DNA of 10,664 nucleotides from Clostridia bacterium (GTDB lineage Bacteria > Bacillota_A > Clostridia > TANB77 > CAG-508): the NCBI GenBank assembly GCA_017621295.1, contig JAGATI010000027.1, forward strand, positions 1 to 10,664, read 5' to 3'. The notes beneath the pieces were generated by a model that was given only the letters and a program-made list of their open reading frames with translations, was not told the DNA's origin and did no database searches. Position numbers and translations under genes: made by a program. Below are positions 1-6,301 of this stretch, piece by piece; positions within the stretch are counted from its first letter, which is position 1, and the number at the start of each line of letters is the position of its first letter.

Positions 1-61
1 GAATTCTTTGGCTCTTATTGTTTTATAAATAAAATTTATTGCGTAAGGTTATTTCAAAAAT

Positions 62-82
62 TTTATTATATGTTATAATAAA
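62..82 (+). promoter_or_regulatory. Candidate extended -10 promoter of the array, embedded in a palindrome
   Basis: A TATAAT hexamer at 74-79 is preceded by TG one base upstream (71-72), making an extended -10 element; no good -35 is seen at the expected distance (TTTCAA at 52-57 is the closest). The hexamer sits in the right arm of a perfect inverted repeat, arms 62-70 and 74-82 with TGT between. Transcription would start near 86, about 24 bases before the TTG start of the first gene. A palindrome over a -10 box is a common place for a repressor site, but AT-rich DNA makes such palindromes cheap, so the operator role is inference. Confidence 0.5.
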
Positions 83-109
83 GTCAAAGTCAGGAAAGAG
101 TGATGAAAA

Positions 110-388
110 TTGACAGAGAGGCAGATTATTAATATTATAGAAACAACATTAATAGATAAGAAAATTAATGATCAAAATTATATAAGATATACTTTTTATG
201 AGGTAAATGTTAAATATCCACAAAAGTATGGAATAGAAAAACAGGATATTGGAATGTTTTTGCAATTATTAAGAACAAAACTAAAAAATGAAAATTATCA
301 TGTATATTCGGAAGGACAAAGATTTGAATATAATAATGCTAAAATTACAGTACAAAGTAATGAAGTACTAGTAGCAGTAAAACAATAG
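110..388 (+). CDS. Small protein of unknown function, first gene of the array
   Basis: 92 residues, starting at TTG. An in-frame TGA at 104-106 rules out anything earlier, and AGGAAAGAG at 92-100 is correctly spaced for this TTG; the next in-frame Met is about residue 49. No signal peptide or membrane segment is visible. The sequence is mixed charged and hydrophobic with a helical first half and a strand-like C-terminus (residues 63-91, tyrosine-rich then alternating hydrophobic). It is followed after 16 bases by the motif-bearing gene at 405, so the two are probably co-transcribed and may work as a pair. I do not recognise a named family. Confidence 0.75.
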   Translation: MTERQIINIIETTLIDKKINDQNYIRYTFYEVNVKYPQKYGIEKQDIGMFLQLLRTKLKNENYHVYSEGQRFEYNNAKITVQSNEVLVAVKQ

Positions 389-404
389 AAAGAGGATGTA
401 GAAA

Positions 405-611
405 ATGGACTTATTCAGCAAGAAAGAACAAGAATTATTAAGAAAAGCAGGAGTAAATATTGAAAATAAACAAGAATATACAACAGATGATAAGAAGTAT
501 ATTTTTAGACAAGTATCAGAATATATAATGAATCATAGTTCTAAAAATGGAGATATAGGAAGATTACAAAATGAGTATGAGAGTATTTTTAGAGTTGTGA
601 ATGTGAAATAA
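405..611 (+). CDS. Small protein with the FxxE/G-I-x-I-x-N-K motif shared with 8650 and 9523
   Basis: 68 residues, ATG start with AGAGGAT at 391-397. Residues 4-24 read F-S-K-K-E-Q-E-L-L-R-K-A-G-V-N-I-E-N-K-Q and then E-Y-T, which lines up with residues 150-171 of the response regulator at 8650 and with residues 23-44 of the 9523 protein; only this copy has an extra residue before the Y-T. The motif is followed by an amphipathic helix and a short helical C-terminal tail (residues 45-65). There is no membrane or secretion signal. It lies between the first gene and the DUF6892-like gene in the same operon. Function unknown; the shared motif suggests a small binding or oligomerisation domain rather than an enzyme. 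Confidence 0.8.
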   Translation: MDLFSKKEQELLRKAGVNIENKQEYTTDDKKYIFRQVSEYIMNHSSKNGDIGRLQNEYESIFRVVNVK

Positions 612-643
612 AACAACATTAATATTTGTAGGAGGAGATTAGA

Positions 644-1519
644 GTGAATAAAGTTATTAATATAAAAGAAGATTATATAATAGTGTTTGGTATGAAATTC
701 AAATTACCAATAAAATTAGATAGATTAAAAGAAATACTAGGTCAAGGAACTATAAAAGAATTAGATAGTGGTACAAAGATATATGTATGGGAGCAGTACG
801 GAATTTATATATGGTTAAATAAAGATATTGCAACAGGTATTAGAATTAATCTAAATGTTAAAGATTTTAAATTATGCAACGCAAACTTTGATGGTCAAAT
901 TCTAGTTAATGACGAGGATTATAGCAATATAAAATGGAAAAATGATGAATATAATATTGTAAAAGAATTTAAAATTAGGGATTTCAACTTATACTTAGAT
1001 GGTGATTCGGAATTTTTAAGCATTGAATTTCCAGAAGATGTATCAGAAGAAAAAAATAGAAAATATGAATTAAACCACCTAGAAGATCCAATTTTAAAAT
1101 TTGATAATTTTAATTTTAAGTTATGCATAATTCAAGAGCTAATGTATGAGAAAAATCTATTATTACCAAGATTTGATGCTTATGAGTTTGCAGAAGAATA
1201 TGATAAAAGAGAAATTGATATTGAAGAAGAAGGATATGAACCAATAAAGGAAATAGTAGAATGGTTTGAAAAAATAGAAATTCCAGTTTCAATGGCATCA
1301 CATATTGAAGAAATTGTGATGGATGGTGGAAATGAAATATATACACAAATAATACCTTTTTGGGATGGAGAAGATGATTATTTTGATGTTAAGGATATTT
1401 CAGAAAATGAGATTAAACAATTACCAAATTTGAAAAGAATAATTTTACTTCCATCTAAAGATAATGCAAAATTGATTGAAAAGTTGAAACAATATGGTAT
1501 TGAAGCAGATAAAGTATAG
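644..1519 (+). CDS. DUF6892-like two-domain protein, probable immunity-type protein
   Basis: 291 residues, GTG start with a strong GGAGGAG at 631-637. The N-terminal half (about 1-140) is a beta-rich domain opening with short strands and containing the segment I-Y-V-W-E-Q-Y-G-I. The C-terminal half (about 150-291) has the features I associate with DUF6892: an F-K-L-C-I-I-Q-E-L-M-Y start, an acidic E-E-E-G-Y-E-P-I stretch, then M-D-G-G-N-E-I-Y and I-P-F-W-D-G-E-D-D followed by L-P-N-L-K-R-I. The family is of unknown function and occurs in clusters of accessory or immunity-like genes; I recall this rather than having searched for it. Cytoplasmic, strongly acidic. It is followed 19 bases later by the gene at 1539. 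Confidence 0.8.
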   Translation: MNKVINIKEDYIIVFGMKFKLPIKLDRLKEILGQGTIKELDSGTKIYVWEQYGIYIWLNKDIATGIRINLNVKDFKLCNANFDGQILVNDEDYSNIKWKNDEYNIVKEFKIRDFNLYLDGDSEFLSIEFPEDVSEEKNRKYELNHLEDPILKFDNFNFKLCIIQELMYEKNLLLPRFDAYEFAEEYDKREIDIEEEGYEPIKEIVEWFEKIEIPVSMASHIEEIVMDGGNEIYTQIIPFWDGEDDYFDVKDISENEIKQLPNLKRIILLPSKDNAKLIEKLKQYGIEADKV

Positions 1520-1538
1520 TGAAAAGGAACTTGTAATT

Positions 1539-2000
1539 ATGGAAATAAATTATAAAGGAGTTCTATGTAGATTAGGAACATACAGAGTAAATGGAGAAGA
1601 TAAGCCAACATTATATTATATTTCTTCTCCAGATGATGAAACTATGTATAAAGCAGGATTTAAGGAATTGCATTATGGTTTGTGGGGAAAAATATTAACA
1701 GACGAGGAATATAAAGAAATAACAAATAAAGAGGAAAAAATGGATTTTAAATTTTATTTAATAGAAAACAATCGCCTATTTTGTACAAATACTAATGAAG
1801 CTTATGAATTTAAAAATAATGAATGGATTAAAACAAATAATAGCGAAATAACAGATAGATTAATGGGGTATGATCAAAGTGAACCAAGTGATTCGCCATA
1901 CGCTATAGGAAATACAGACATAATGTCATCAATAAAAGAATTAACATTAGAAGAAATAATAAAAAAATATAAATTAGTTATTAAAAGGAGCGATGATTAA
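1539..2000 (+). CDS. Acidic hypothetical protein, immunity-like
   Basis: 153 residues from the ATG at 1539, chosen because AAAAGGA at 1522-1528 precedes it; an in-frame ATG at 1494 lies inside the previous gene without a ribosome site. The N-terminal third has two beta hairpins. The most distinctive part is near residues 117-134: R-L-M-G-Y-D then S-E-P-S-D-S-P-Y-A-I-G-N-T-D-I-M, followed by a short helical end. No signal peptide, membrane segment or catalytic motif is seen. Its stop overlaps the ATG of the next gene by one base (TAATG), so the two are translationally coupled. I do not recognise a named family; size, acidity and neighbours fit an immunity-type protein. Confidence 0.8.
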   Translation: MEINYKGVLCRLGTYRVNGEDKPTLYYISSPDDETMYKAGFKELHYGLWGKILTDEEYKEITNKEEKMDFKFYLIENNRLFCTNTNEAYEFKNNEWIKTNNSEITDRLMGYDQSEPSDSPYAIGNTDIMSSIKELTLEEIIKKYKLVIKRSDD

Positions 2001-2314
2001 TGACCGCAGAAGAATTTGTTAATAATTGTTATAAAGAAAAACAAGAAATGTTAAAAATATATTTTGATAAAGAAAAGGAAACACAAGTGGGAAATTTAAT
2101 AAAAAATATTGTTTCAAAAGGTTTATCAAATGATGAAGTAAAAGAATTAGTAGATTCAGTTATGAACGAAGTTTTCTATACTATTCTATTAGGATTAGAT
2201 GGTGAAACATCATTAGGAGATATACAAATGCAATATAAAGTATATGATGAAAATGATAATTTGTTAGATGGAATAGAAAGTTATGCTTATGATGCGTTTA
2301 TGGGAGAAGAATAG
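2000..2314 (+). CDS. Small acidic hypothetical protein, immunity-like
   Basis: 104 residues; the ATG at 2000 overlaps the previous stop, and AAAAGGAG at 1983-1990 serves it. Predicted mostly helical in the first 60 residues, then a conserved-looking core F-Y-T-I-L-L-G-L-D-G-E-T-S-L-G followed by Y-K-V-Y-D-E-N-D-N-L-L and an acidic end. Similar small proteins with an L-L-G-L-D-G core occur in toxin-immunity clusters as far as I recall, but I cannot name the family. Cytoplasmic, with no catalytic motif. Confidence 0.8.
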   Translation: MTAEEFVNNCYKEKQEMLKIYFDKEKETQVGNLIKNIVSKGLSNDEVKELVDSVMNEVFYTILLGLDGETSLGDIQMQYKVYDENDNLLDGIESYAYDAFMGEE

Positions 2315-2340
2315 AGAAAACTAAAAGGTTGGTGTTATAA

Positions 2341-2697
2341 ACGGAAAATGAAAATTCTATAATAGGAATAAAAATTAATGAAACAGATATTCCTGCAAAA
2401 TGTATTATGATTATAAAAAAATATCAAAATTTACCTATATCAGAGATAAAAAAGAAAATTGAAGATAACCAATATGTTCTAACATGTGATTATATAGATA
2501 AAAGTGGTATTGAAAAGATTCTTGAACTATATTCTGAATTAAATAGCGAAGGTATAAAATGTGAACTATATGAACATGATGTAAAAACAACAACAGAGTT
2601 CTTAAATAATCTTTTAGAGTCATATAATCAAACAGAAATAGAAGCTGAAGAAGATATAGAAAGAGAAGTTCAATCAGAAAATTGCGAGGAGGAATAA
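2341..2697 (+). CDS. L7/L12 C-terminal-like small protein; canonical start codon missing
   Basis: The open frame runs from just after a TAA at 2338-2340 to the stop at 2695-2697. The first ATG is at 2407, but it has no ribosome site and would remove residues that look like the first beta strand (K-C-I-M-I-I). The best ribosome site, AGGTTGGTG (2326-2334), points at 2341, where the codon is ACG. I therefore take 2341 as the ancestral start (118 codons), possibly ATG changed to ACG; the ATG at 2407 would give 96 residues. The middle of the protein follows the beta-alpha-alpha-beta-alpha-beta layout of ribosomal protein L7/L12's C-terminal domain (helix I-S-E-I-K-K-K-I, then L-N-S-E-G-I-K-C-E-L-Y). 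This is a fold resemblance only, not a claim that it is ribosomal. The tail is very acidic. Confidence 0.6.
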   Translation, partial: TENENSIIGIKINETDIPAKCIMIIKKYQNLPISEIKKKIEDNQYVLTCDYIDKSGIEKILELYSELNSEGIKCELYEHDVKTTTEFLNNLLESYNQTEIEAEEDIEREVQSENCEEE

Positions 2698-2699
2698 AA

Positions 2700-3000
2700 G
2701 TGTATAAAACAATAGTGAAATATAAATACATGGATGACAATTGTTATATTTGGATTAAAAGTAAAAAGAAATCTACAATATATAAAGAAAATGATAGTTT
2801 TTGAATTTAAAGATAATTTGTTATATGCAAATGATATATTGATAGCTAGTATAAGGTATAAAGAAAAGAATAAAAAAATAAAATTAATATCTGAAAGAGG
2901 CTGTGGATTTATTGAAGAACCATATATAGATGGATTTGTTTCCTTTTTGATAAGTAATGGGATTGAAATTAAATATAGTAATAAAAAGATGGAATGGTGA
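2700..3000 (+). pseudogene. Frameshifted hypothetical gene (one extra T at T5, 2798-2802)
   Basis: A GTG at 2700 has an excellent ribosome site (GAGGAGG just upstream, inside the end of the previous gene) but its frame stops at TGA 2802-2804 after 34 codons. The continuing frame is one base over: dropping one T from the run at 2798-2802 joins them into a smooth 99-residue product (K-E-N-D-S-F-E-F-K-D-N-L-L-Y across the join). The second part alone can be read from an ATG at 2734, but that ATG has no ribosome site. The restored product is a basic, beta-rich protein with a G-C-G-F-I-E-E-P segment near residue 71. No family recognised. It could be a pseudogene, a slippage-read gene or a base-call error. 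Confidence 0.65.
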
Positions 3001-3002
3001 AA

Positions 3003-3485
3003 ATGAAAAAACAAAGAGGAGTTTATAGAAAACTCAATTTATTATTCAAAAAAATAGATTTATTTGAACTGGTAAAAACAGATAATGTATATGAAGAATT
3101 TGCAGTACCTAGTAATAATTTTTTAGATCTATCTCCAAATAGTATTAAAAGAAGATTCATAATTAAATAGCTTGAGATAACAGAAAAACTTATGAAACAC
3201 AAAGATAATAAAAGATTTTGTAGAATAGTAGGAATGATTGAAACTAAAGAAATAAGTAATTCGAGAATAATATTATTTTACGATGAAGAATATTATAATA
3301 ATTTTTGGAAAAGAGAAGATTCTTATCAAACATGGGAAAAAATAGATTTAAAAAAATCTTTAAAACAAAAATTGAATATTCAAACAGACCTAAAAGAGAT
3401 GGGATTTAAAGAAGCAATAAATGATGAAGATTTTAAATATGAAACAGAATTATGGATATATGGAGATATAGAAGATATTAAATAG
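3003..3485 (+). pseudogene. DUF3916-like gene interrupted by an in-frame TAG at 3168-3170
   Basis: ATG at 3003, three bases after the previous stop. The frame stays open to 3485 except for one TAG at 3168-3170, giving a 55-codon 5' piece and a 3' piece whose first ATG (3192) lacks a ribosome site. Read through, the 160-residue product follows the layout I remember for DUF3916 from end to end: an N-terminal K-x-R-G-x-x-R-K; a middle S-P-N-S-I-K-R-R leading into L-x-x-T-E-K-L-M across the stop; then R-I-V-G-M-I-E, S-R-I-I-L-F-Y, F-W-K-R, Y-Q-T-W-E-K-I, G-F-K-E-A-I-N-D-E-D and W-I-Y-G-D. TAG is the normal stop of several neighbours (388, 1519, 2314), so a general reassignment is unlikely. DUF3916 has no known function. 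Confidence 0.7.
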
Positions 3486-3494
3486 GAGGATAAT

Positions 3495-3965
3495 ATGAAT
3501 AATGATGAAAAAAATACTGATAAAAAACAAAATAAAGAAAAAATTTCAGAACAATTACAATCCGAATTAGATAAACTAGCAGAACAAGGTAATAAATATT
3601 TTGATAATAATGAATATGACAAAGCATTAGAAATTTGGAATAGAGCATTAGATTTGATACCAGAGCCTAAGAAAAACTTTAGTGAAACAGTATGGTTTTT
3701 AACATCAATTGGAGATATTTACTTTATGCAAGGAAAATACGAAGAGGCTTTTAATAATTTTGAAGATGCAAAGAATAATTTGTCAGGAGATGGAATTAAT
3801 AATCCTTTTATATTACTTAGATTAGGGCAAAGTGCATTTGAATTAGGGAAAAAAGAACTAGCAACAGAAAATTTGTTGAGAGCATATATGCTTGAAGGAA
3901 AAGAAATATTTGAAGAAGATGATAAAAAATATTTTGAGTTTCTAAAATTAAATGTTGATTTATAA
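3495..3965 (+). CDS. Tetratricopeptide-repeat protein of the immunity-cluster type
   Basis: 156 residues, ATG with AGGAGGA at 3484-3490. A lysine/glutamate-rich N-terminal tail (1-25) precedes three TPR-like units: about 29-62 (G-N-K-Y-F-D-N-N-E-Y-D-K-A-L-E-I-W), 68-101 (G-D-I-Y-F-M-Q-G-K-Y-E-E-A) and 108-140 (L-R-L-G-Q-S-A-F-E-L-G-K-K-E-L-A). These are antiparallel helix pairs that normally bind a partner protein or peptide. The end, with L-R-A-Y-M-L-E-G and K-Y-F-E-F-L-K, resembles TPR proteins that I associate with toxin-immunity arrays. Cytoplasmic, with no enzymatic motif. Intact, and lies between two damaged genes. Confidence 0.85.
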   Translation: MNNDEKNTDKKQNKEKISEQLQSELDKLAEQGNKYFDNNEYDKALEIWNRALDLIPEPKKNFSETVWFLTSIGDIYFMQGKYEEAFNNFEDAKNNLSGDGINNPFILLRLGQSAFELGKKELATENLLRAYMLEGKEIFEEDDKKYFEFLKLNVDL

Positions 3966-3994
3966 AATTAGTTAAAAATACGGAGGAATAGGAT

Positions 3995-4309
3995 ATGTTA
4001 AAAATTTTTGATAAGGCACAATGGCAAATAGATGGTGGAATCACAGAAGAATTAGTAGTTAATCAATTTAATTTAGTTTTTTTATGGTTGGATAAACACA
4101 AAATGTTAAGTGATGAAGGAAAAGAAGAACTTGAGTTTGGAATTGATTGCGAAGCATCCTTAAATGAAGAATTATTGACAATAGAAGGGGTAGATTTTTT
4201 AGACAAATATTATGATGATTTTCTTGCCGTTATTTCAAAAGATAGGTATGGCAAGGATGATTCAATTGACGAATTGGACAATCTATATAAAAAGTTTAAG
4301 GGAGAATAA
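3995..4309 (+). CDS. Small acidic immunity-like protein
   Basis: 104 residues, ATG with GGAGG at 3982-3986. The opening F-D-K-A-Q-W-Q-I-D-G-G, then a helix with F-L-W-L-D, and later G-V-D-F-L-D-K-Y-Y-D-D-F-L, recall a family of small unnamed proteins (DUF7832-like) in polymorphic-toxin neighbourhoods; the assignment is from memory and weak. Acidic, helical, without signal or membrane segments. Its stop is three bases before the ATG of the damaged DUF2185-like gene, so the two are probably read together. Confidence 0.75.
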   Translation: MLKIFDKAQWQIDGGITEELVVNQFNLVFLWLDKHKMLSDEGKEELEFGIDCEASLNEELLTIEGVDFLDKYYDDFLAVISKDRYGKDDSIDELDNLYKKFKGE

Positions 4310-4312
4310 ATT

Positions 4313-5105
4313 ATGATCAGGATTCTAAGCGAAATAAAAGAAATAGTTAAACAAAACTTAAAAGAATATCTACCAGAAGTAAAACCAAGTAATTTAGAAG
4401 AAAATGGCATGGTCTATTATATGAACGGAAAAAAATGGAACTGAATTTGATTGGTATGTTAATGAACATTTACCTAGTTTTATGGTATTTTACAATGATG
4501 AACAAAATCTAGGAGCAGTAAAGTTATTAATTTATACTAATGGTGGAGTAGTATTATATATTTATGGAGATAAGGGCAACAAAGTTATTAAAGAAGTACA
4601 AACTTCAATAGAAGTTACAGAAAATGAATTGTTTAATCTAGCGGTAATATTAAGAAGTGAGGCAGATGAGAAGAACATTTGGGATGCAAGTATAGACAAA
4701 ATTAATACTGAAGTTGAAATAAGCAATGAAAAAATAGCCAAATTTAAAGACACTAAACAATATATGGAACCAATTATAAATCGAATGAAACTATTAAATC
4801 AAACGGCATATCTTTCTAAAAAAATATTAGAAGAAGGCTGGAAAGTTGGATACATGCATAGAGATGAATCAGTAAATGAAAATGATAGTGGATGGTCATT
4901 TATGGCAGGGAATGAAGATGATGAATATTGTAATAATTATAAAAATATTGCATTGGTTAGTGTACAAGAAGTATATCAATTAGATCCAGATATATGGAAT
5001 TATATTGATAATCCAGTAGGAGCGGAACTTATTAGGATATCTTCTAATGAATTTGAGATAGATAAAAGGGATAAAGAAATATATATGGAAAAGAGAAAGG
5101 ATTAA
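4313..5105 (+). pseudogene. DUF2185/Imm33-like immunity gene with a frameshift at A7 (4429-4435)
   Basis: ATG at 4313 with GGGAG at 4300-4304. The frame stops at TGA 4442-4444 after 43 codons. Removing one A from the run at 4429-4435 joins it to the long open frame ending at 5105 and gives 263 residues (N-G-K-N-G-T-E-F-D-W across the join). The 3' part could start at the ATG at 4482 but has no ribosome site there. The first 150 residues form a mixed alpha/beta domain I do not recognise. Residues about 164-245 match DUF2185 (called Imm33 in toxin-immunity surveys): L-S-K-K-I-L-E-E-G-W-K-V-G-Y-M-H-R-D, then D-S-G-W-S-F-M-A-G-N-E-D-D-E-Y, then N-I-A-L-V-S-V and D-P-D-I. Seven A's can slip during transcription, so some full-length product is possible. 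Confidence 0.8.
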
Positions 5106-5111
5106 AAATAT

Positions 5112-5591
5112 ATGATTAGTAATATTGAAAAAAGAGATGATATGTTTAATGTTGGTTTTATTGAAAGCAAATTGTTTAATCAAAAGATAGAAGTATGGAT
5201 TGAAAATATGGTAGAAACAGATTATGCTGAAAAATGTGCTGAAAACTTTGAATTATTGAAAGGTGAAGTAATAGATAGAATATGTGAACGTGTCTCAGCA
5301 TACCACAAATTTATGTTGGAAGAATGGAACGAAGAATTTGTTGCTGAAATTAATGAAAAAGTACCTTGCGATGTATCTGGAATAGATATATTAAAATATA
5401 TAGAAAATCCTACAATTTATATTTTTCCACCAGAAGGGGAAGGAATTGGTTATGTAATTGAAGGAAATTGCGAATGGGAACCAGAACATGGTATAGACAT
5501 AATTATGCTGGATAATAAAGTAATTGATGTTGGACCAGGAGAAGGTTTATCACCTTGGTCAGATGATGACGAATTTGAAAGATTGTTTTAG
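5112..5591 (+). CDS. Acidic hypothetical protein, DUF6985-like layout
   Basis: 159 residues from the ATG at 5112 (AAAGGA at 5096-5101); an ATG at 5142 is a weaker alternative. The layout is a short beta meander (residues 13-33), a helix rich in Y-A-E-K-C-A-E-N-F, then a beta end with I-Y-I-F-P-P-E-G-E-G-I-G-Y, C-E-W-E-P-E-H-G-I-D and V-I-D-V-G-P-G-E-G-L-S-P-W. The W-E-x-E-H-G then V-G pattern is what I expect of DUF6985 or a close relative, and the next gene shows the same organisation, so this may be an old tandem duplication. No catalytic residues recognised. Cytoplasmic, strongly acidic. Confidence 0.75.
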   Translation: MISNIEKRDDMFNVGFIESKLFNQKIEVWIENMVETDYAEKCAENFELLKGEVIDRICERVSAYHKFMLEEWNEEFVAEINEKVPCDVSGIDILKYIENPTIYIFPPEGEGIGYVIEGNCEWEPEHGIDIIMLDNKVIDVGPGEGLSPWSDDDEFERLF

Positions 5592-5604
5592 GAGGAATAA
5601 AAGA

Positions 5605-6099
5605 ATGGAAAATGCAGATTTTGAAAAGTTAAATTATAATGAAGGGTTTGGATACGAAGGAGAAATATCAATAAATTTCTTTGAAGAAAATATGAATGTA
5701 GATTTAACAGTTAATGTCGAAGATGAAGAAATTGCCGATATCCAATATAAAACATACGAAAAATTTAAGGAGAAGTGGAGTGAACTTCAAAATGATGTCG
5801 CAGAAAAAATTATAAATTATTATAATGAAGAAGAAAAAGGTTCTTATGGTCCAGATGATAAAGAAGAATTTGATAAATGGTGGCCTGAAATAAATACTAT
5901 TGATGAATTATTAAATCAAATAGAACTTGATGGGATAATTATACCAGAATCATTTATTATGGAAGATGTAGCAGGTGGAAGATGTATTTATCTAACATTT
6001 AGTAAAAAATGGGGAAATGATACAGAAGACAATGGTATAGGAGTTCAAATTGTAAATGAAGAAATAAAACAAATAGGTTTTAAGGACATTGCATTTTAA
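5605..6099 (+). CDS. DUF6985-like immunity-type protein
   Basis: 164 residues from the ATG at 5605, chosen because GGAGG at 5591-5595 precedes it; an earlier in-frame ATG at 5524 lies inside the previous gene with no ribosome site. Residues 14-44 form a beta meander (Y-E-G-E-I-S-I-N-F-F), followed by a helix containing Q-Y-K-T-Y-E-K-F-K and I-I-N-Y-Y, an acidic linker, and a C-terminal beta sheet with G-G-R-C-I-Y-L-T-F, K-K-W-G-N-D and G-I-G-V-Q-I-V-N-E. This order matches DUF6985, a family of unknown function seen in immunity-like clusters. It ends the uninterrupted run of soluble genes; a 112-base gap follows. Confidence 0.8.
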   Translation: MENADFEKLNYNEGFGYEGEISINFFEENMNVDLTVNVEDEEIADIQYKTYEKFKEKWSELQNDVAEKIINYYNEEEKGSYGPDDKEEFDKWWPEINTIDELLNQIELDGIIIPESFIMEDVAGGRCIYLTFSKKWGNDTEDNGIGVQIVNEEIKQIGFKDIAF

Positions 6100-6152
6100 T
6101 TGGATATATATAATTACAAAAACTATCATATTTAATTTGAATTGAAGTTTTA

Positions 6153-6158
6153 TATAAT
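6153..6158 (+). promoter_or_regulatory. Candidate -10 box of an internal promoter
   Basis: TATAAT in the 112-base gap between the DUF6985-like gene and the microprotein at 6212. The -35 side is poor: TTTAAT at 6131-6136 is 16 bases away and TTGAAT at 6137-6142 is too close. The gap is the longest in the array, so an internal start for 6212-7552 is plausible but unproven. Confidence 0.35.
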
Positions 6159-6211
6159 GTATGTTAAGATTTTTATGAATTATATTAAAAAAAAATTAGG
6201 AGGTAATAATC

Positions 6212-6289
6212 ATGGAATTTATAATTGGAGTTTTGGTTGTAGGAGCGTTCATAGGATTAATAGTGTTCCTTTTAAAAAAGGAACACTAG
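6212..6289 (+). CDS. 25-residue single-pass membrane microprotein
   Basis: An ATG at 6212 follows a textbook AGGAGG at 6198-6203, eight bases away, one of the best ribosome sites in the window. The frame encodes 25 residues: a continuous hydrophobic helix from about residue 3 to 21 (rich in I, V, L, G, A) followed by K-K-E-H and a stop. This is the shape of a small membrane-anchored protein. Its last eight codons and stop coincide with a perfect 13-bp hairpin. Possible roles are a membrane regulator, a partner of the two-TM protein at 6647, or a leader peptide whose translation controls the next gene. Toxin-like membrane peptides have a similar form, but nothing else supports that. Confidence 0.65.
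   Translation: MEFIIGVLVVGAFIGLIVFLLKKEH
6261..6288 (+). repeat. Perfect 13-bp inverted repeat with a 2-base loop
   Basis: Arms at 6261-6273 and 6276-6288 (T-A-G-T-G-T-T-C-C-T-T-T-T and its complement) separated by AA. No T-run follows, so it is not a standard terminator. It spans the end and stop codon of the microprotein and lies 13 bases before the ATG at 6302, whose own ribosome site (AGAAGAA) is weak. It could stabilise the RNA, act as an operator, or couple the two genes. Confidence 0.7.
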
Positions 6290-6301
6290 AAACTAGAAGA
6301 A

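Noticed and set aside
1..6. Window begins exactly with an EcoRI site, suggesting a cloned fragment
   Set aside because: A single AT-rich hexamer is expected by chance and no vector-like sequence follows.
919..1346. Open frames on the minus strand opposite the DUF6892-like gene
   Set aside because: No ribosome sites, low-complexity hydrophobic products, and they are complements of a well-supported gene. The same applies to minus-strand frames at 2435-3014, 3380-3622, 3817-4044, 4210-4410, 4562-4753 and 4980-5183.
2734..3000. Independent 88-residue gene from the ATG at 2734
   Set aside because: No ribosome site, and its first 22 residues overlap the frame of the well-initiated GTG at 2700; a frameshift explains both pieces better.
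3168..3170. TAG reassigned as a sense codon in this organism
   Set aside because: TAG ends several neighbouring genes at sensible places (388, 1519, 2314, 3485).
5524..5604. Longer start for the DUF6985-like gene
   Set aside because: The extension lies inside the previous gene and lacks a ribosome site; GGAGG precedes the ATG at 5605.
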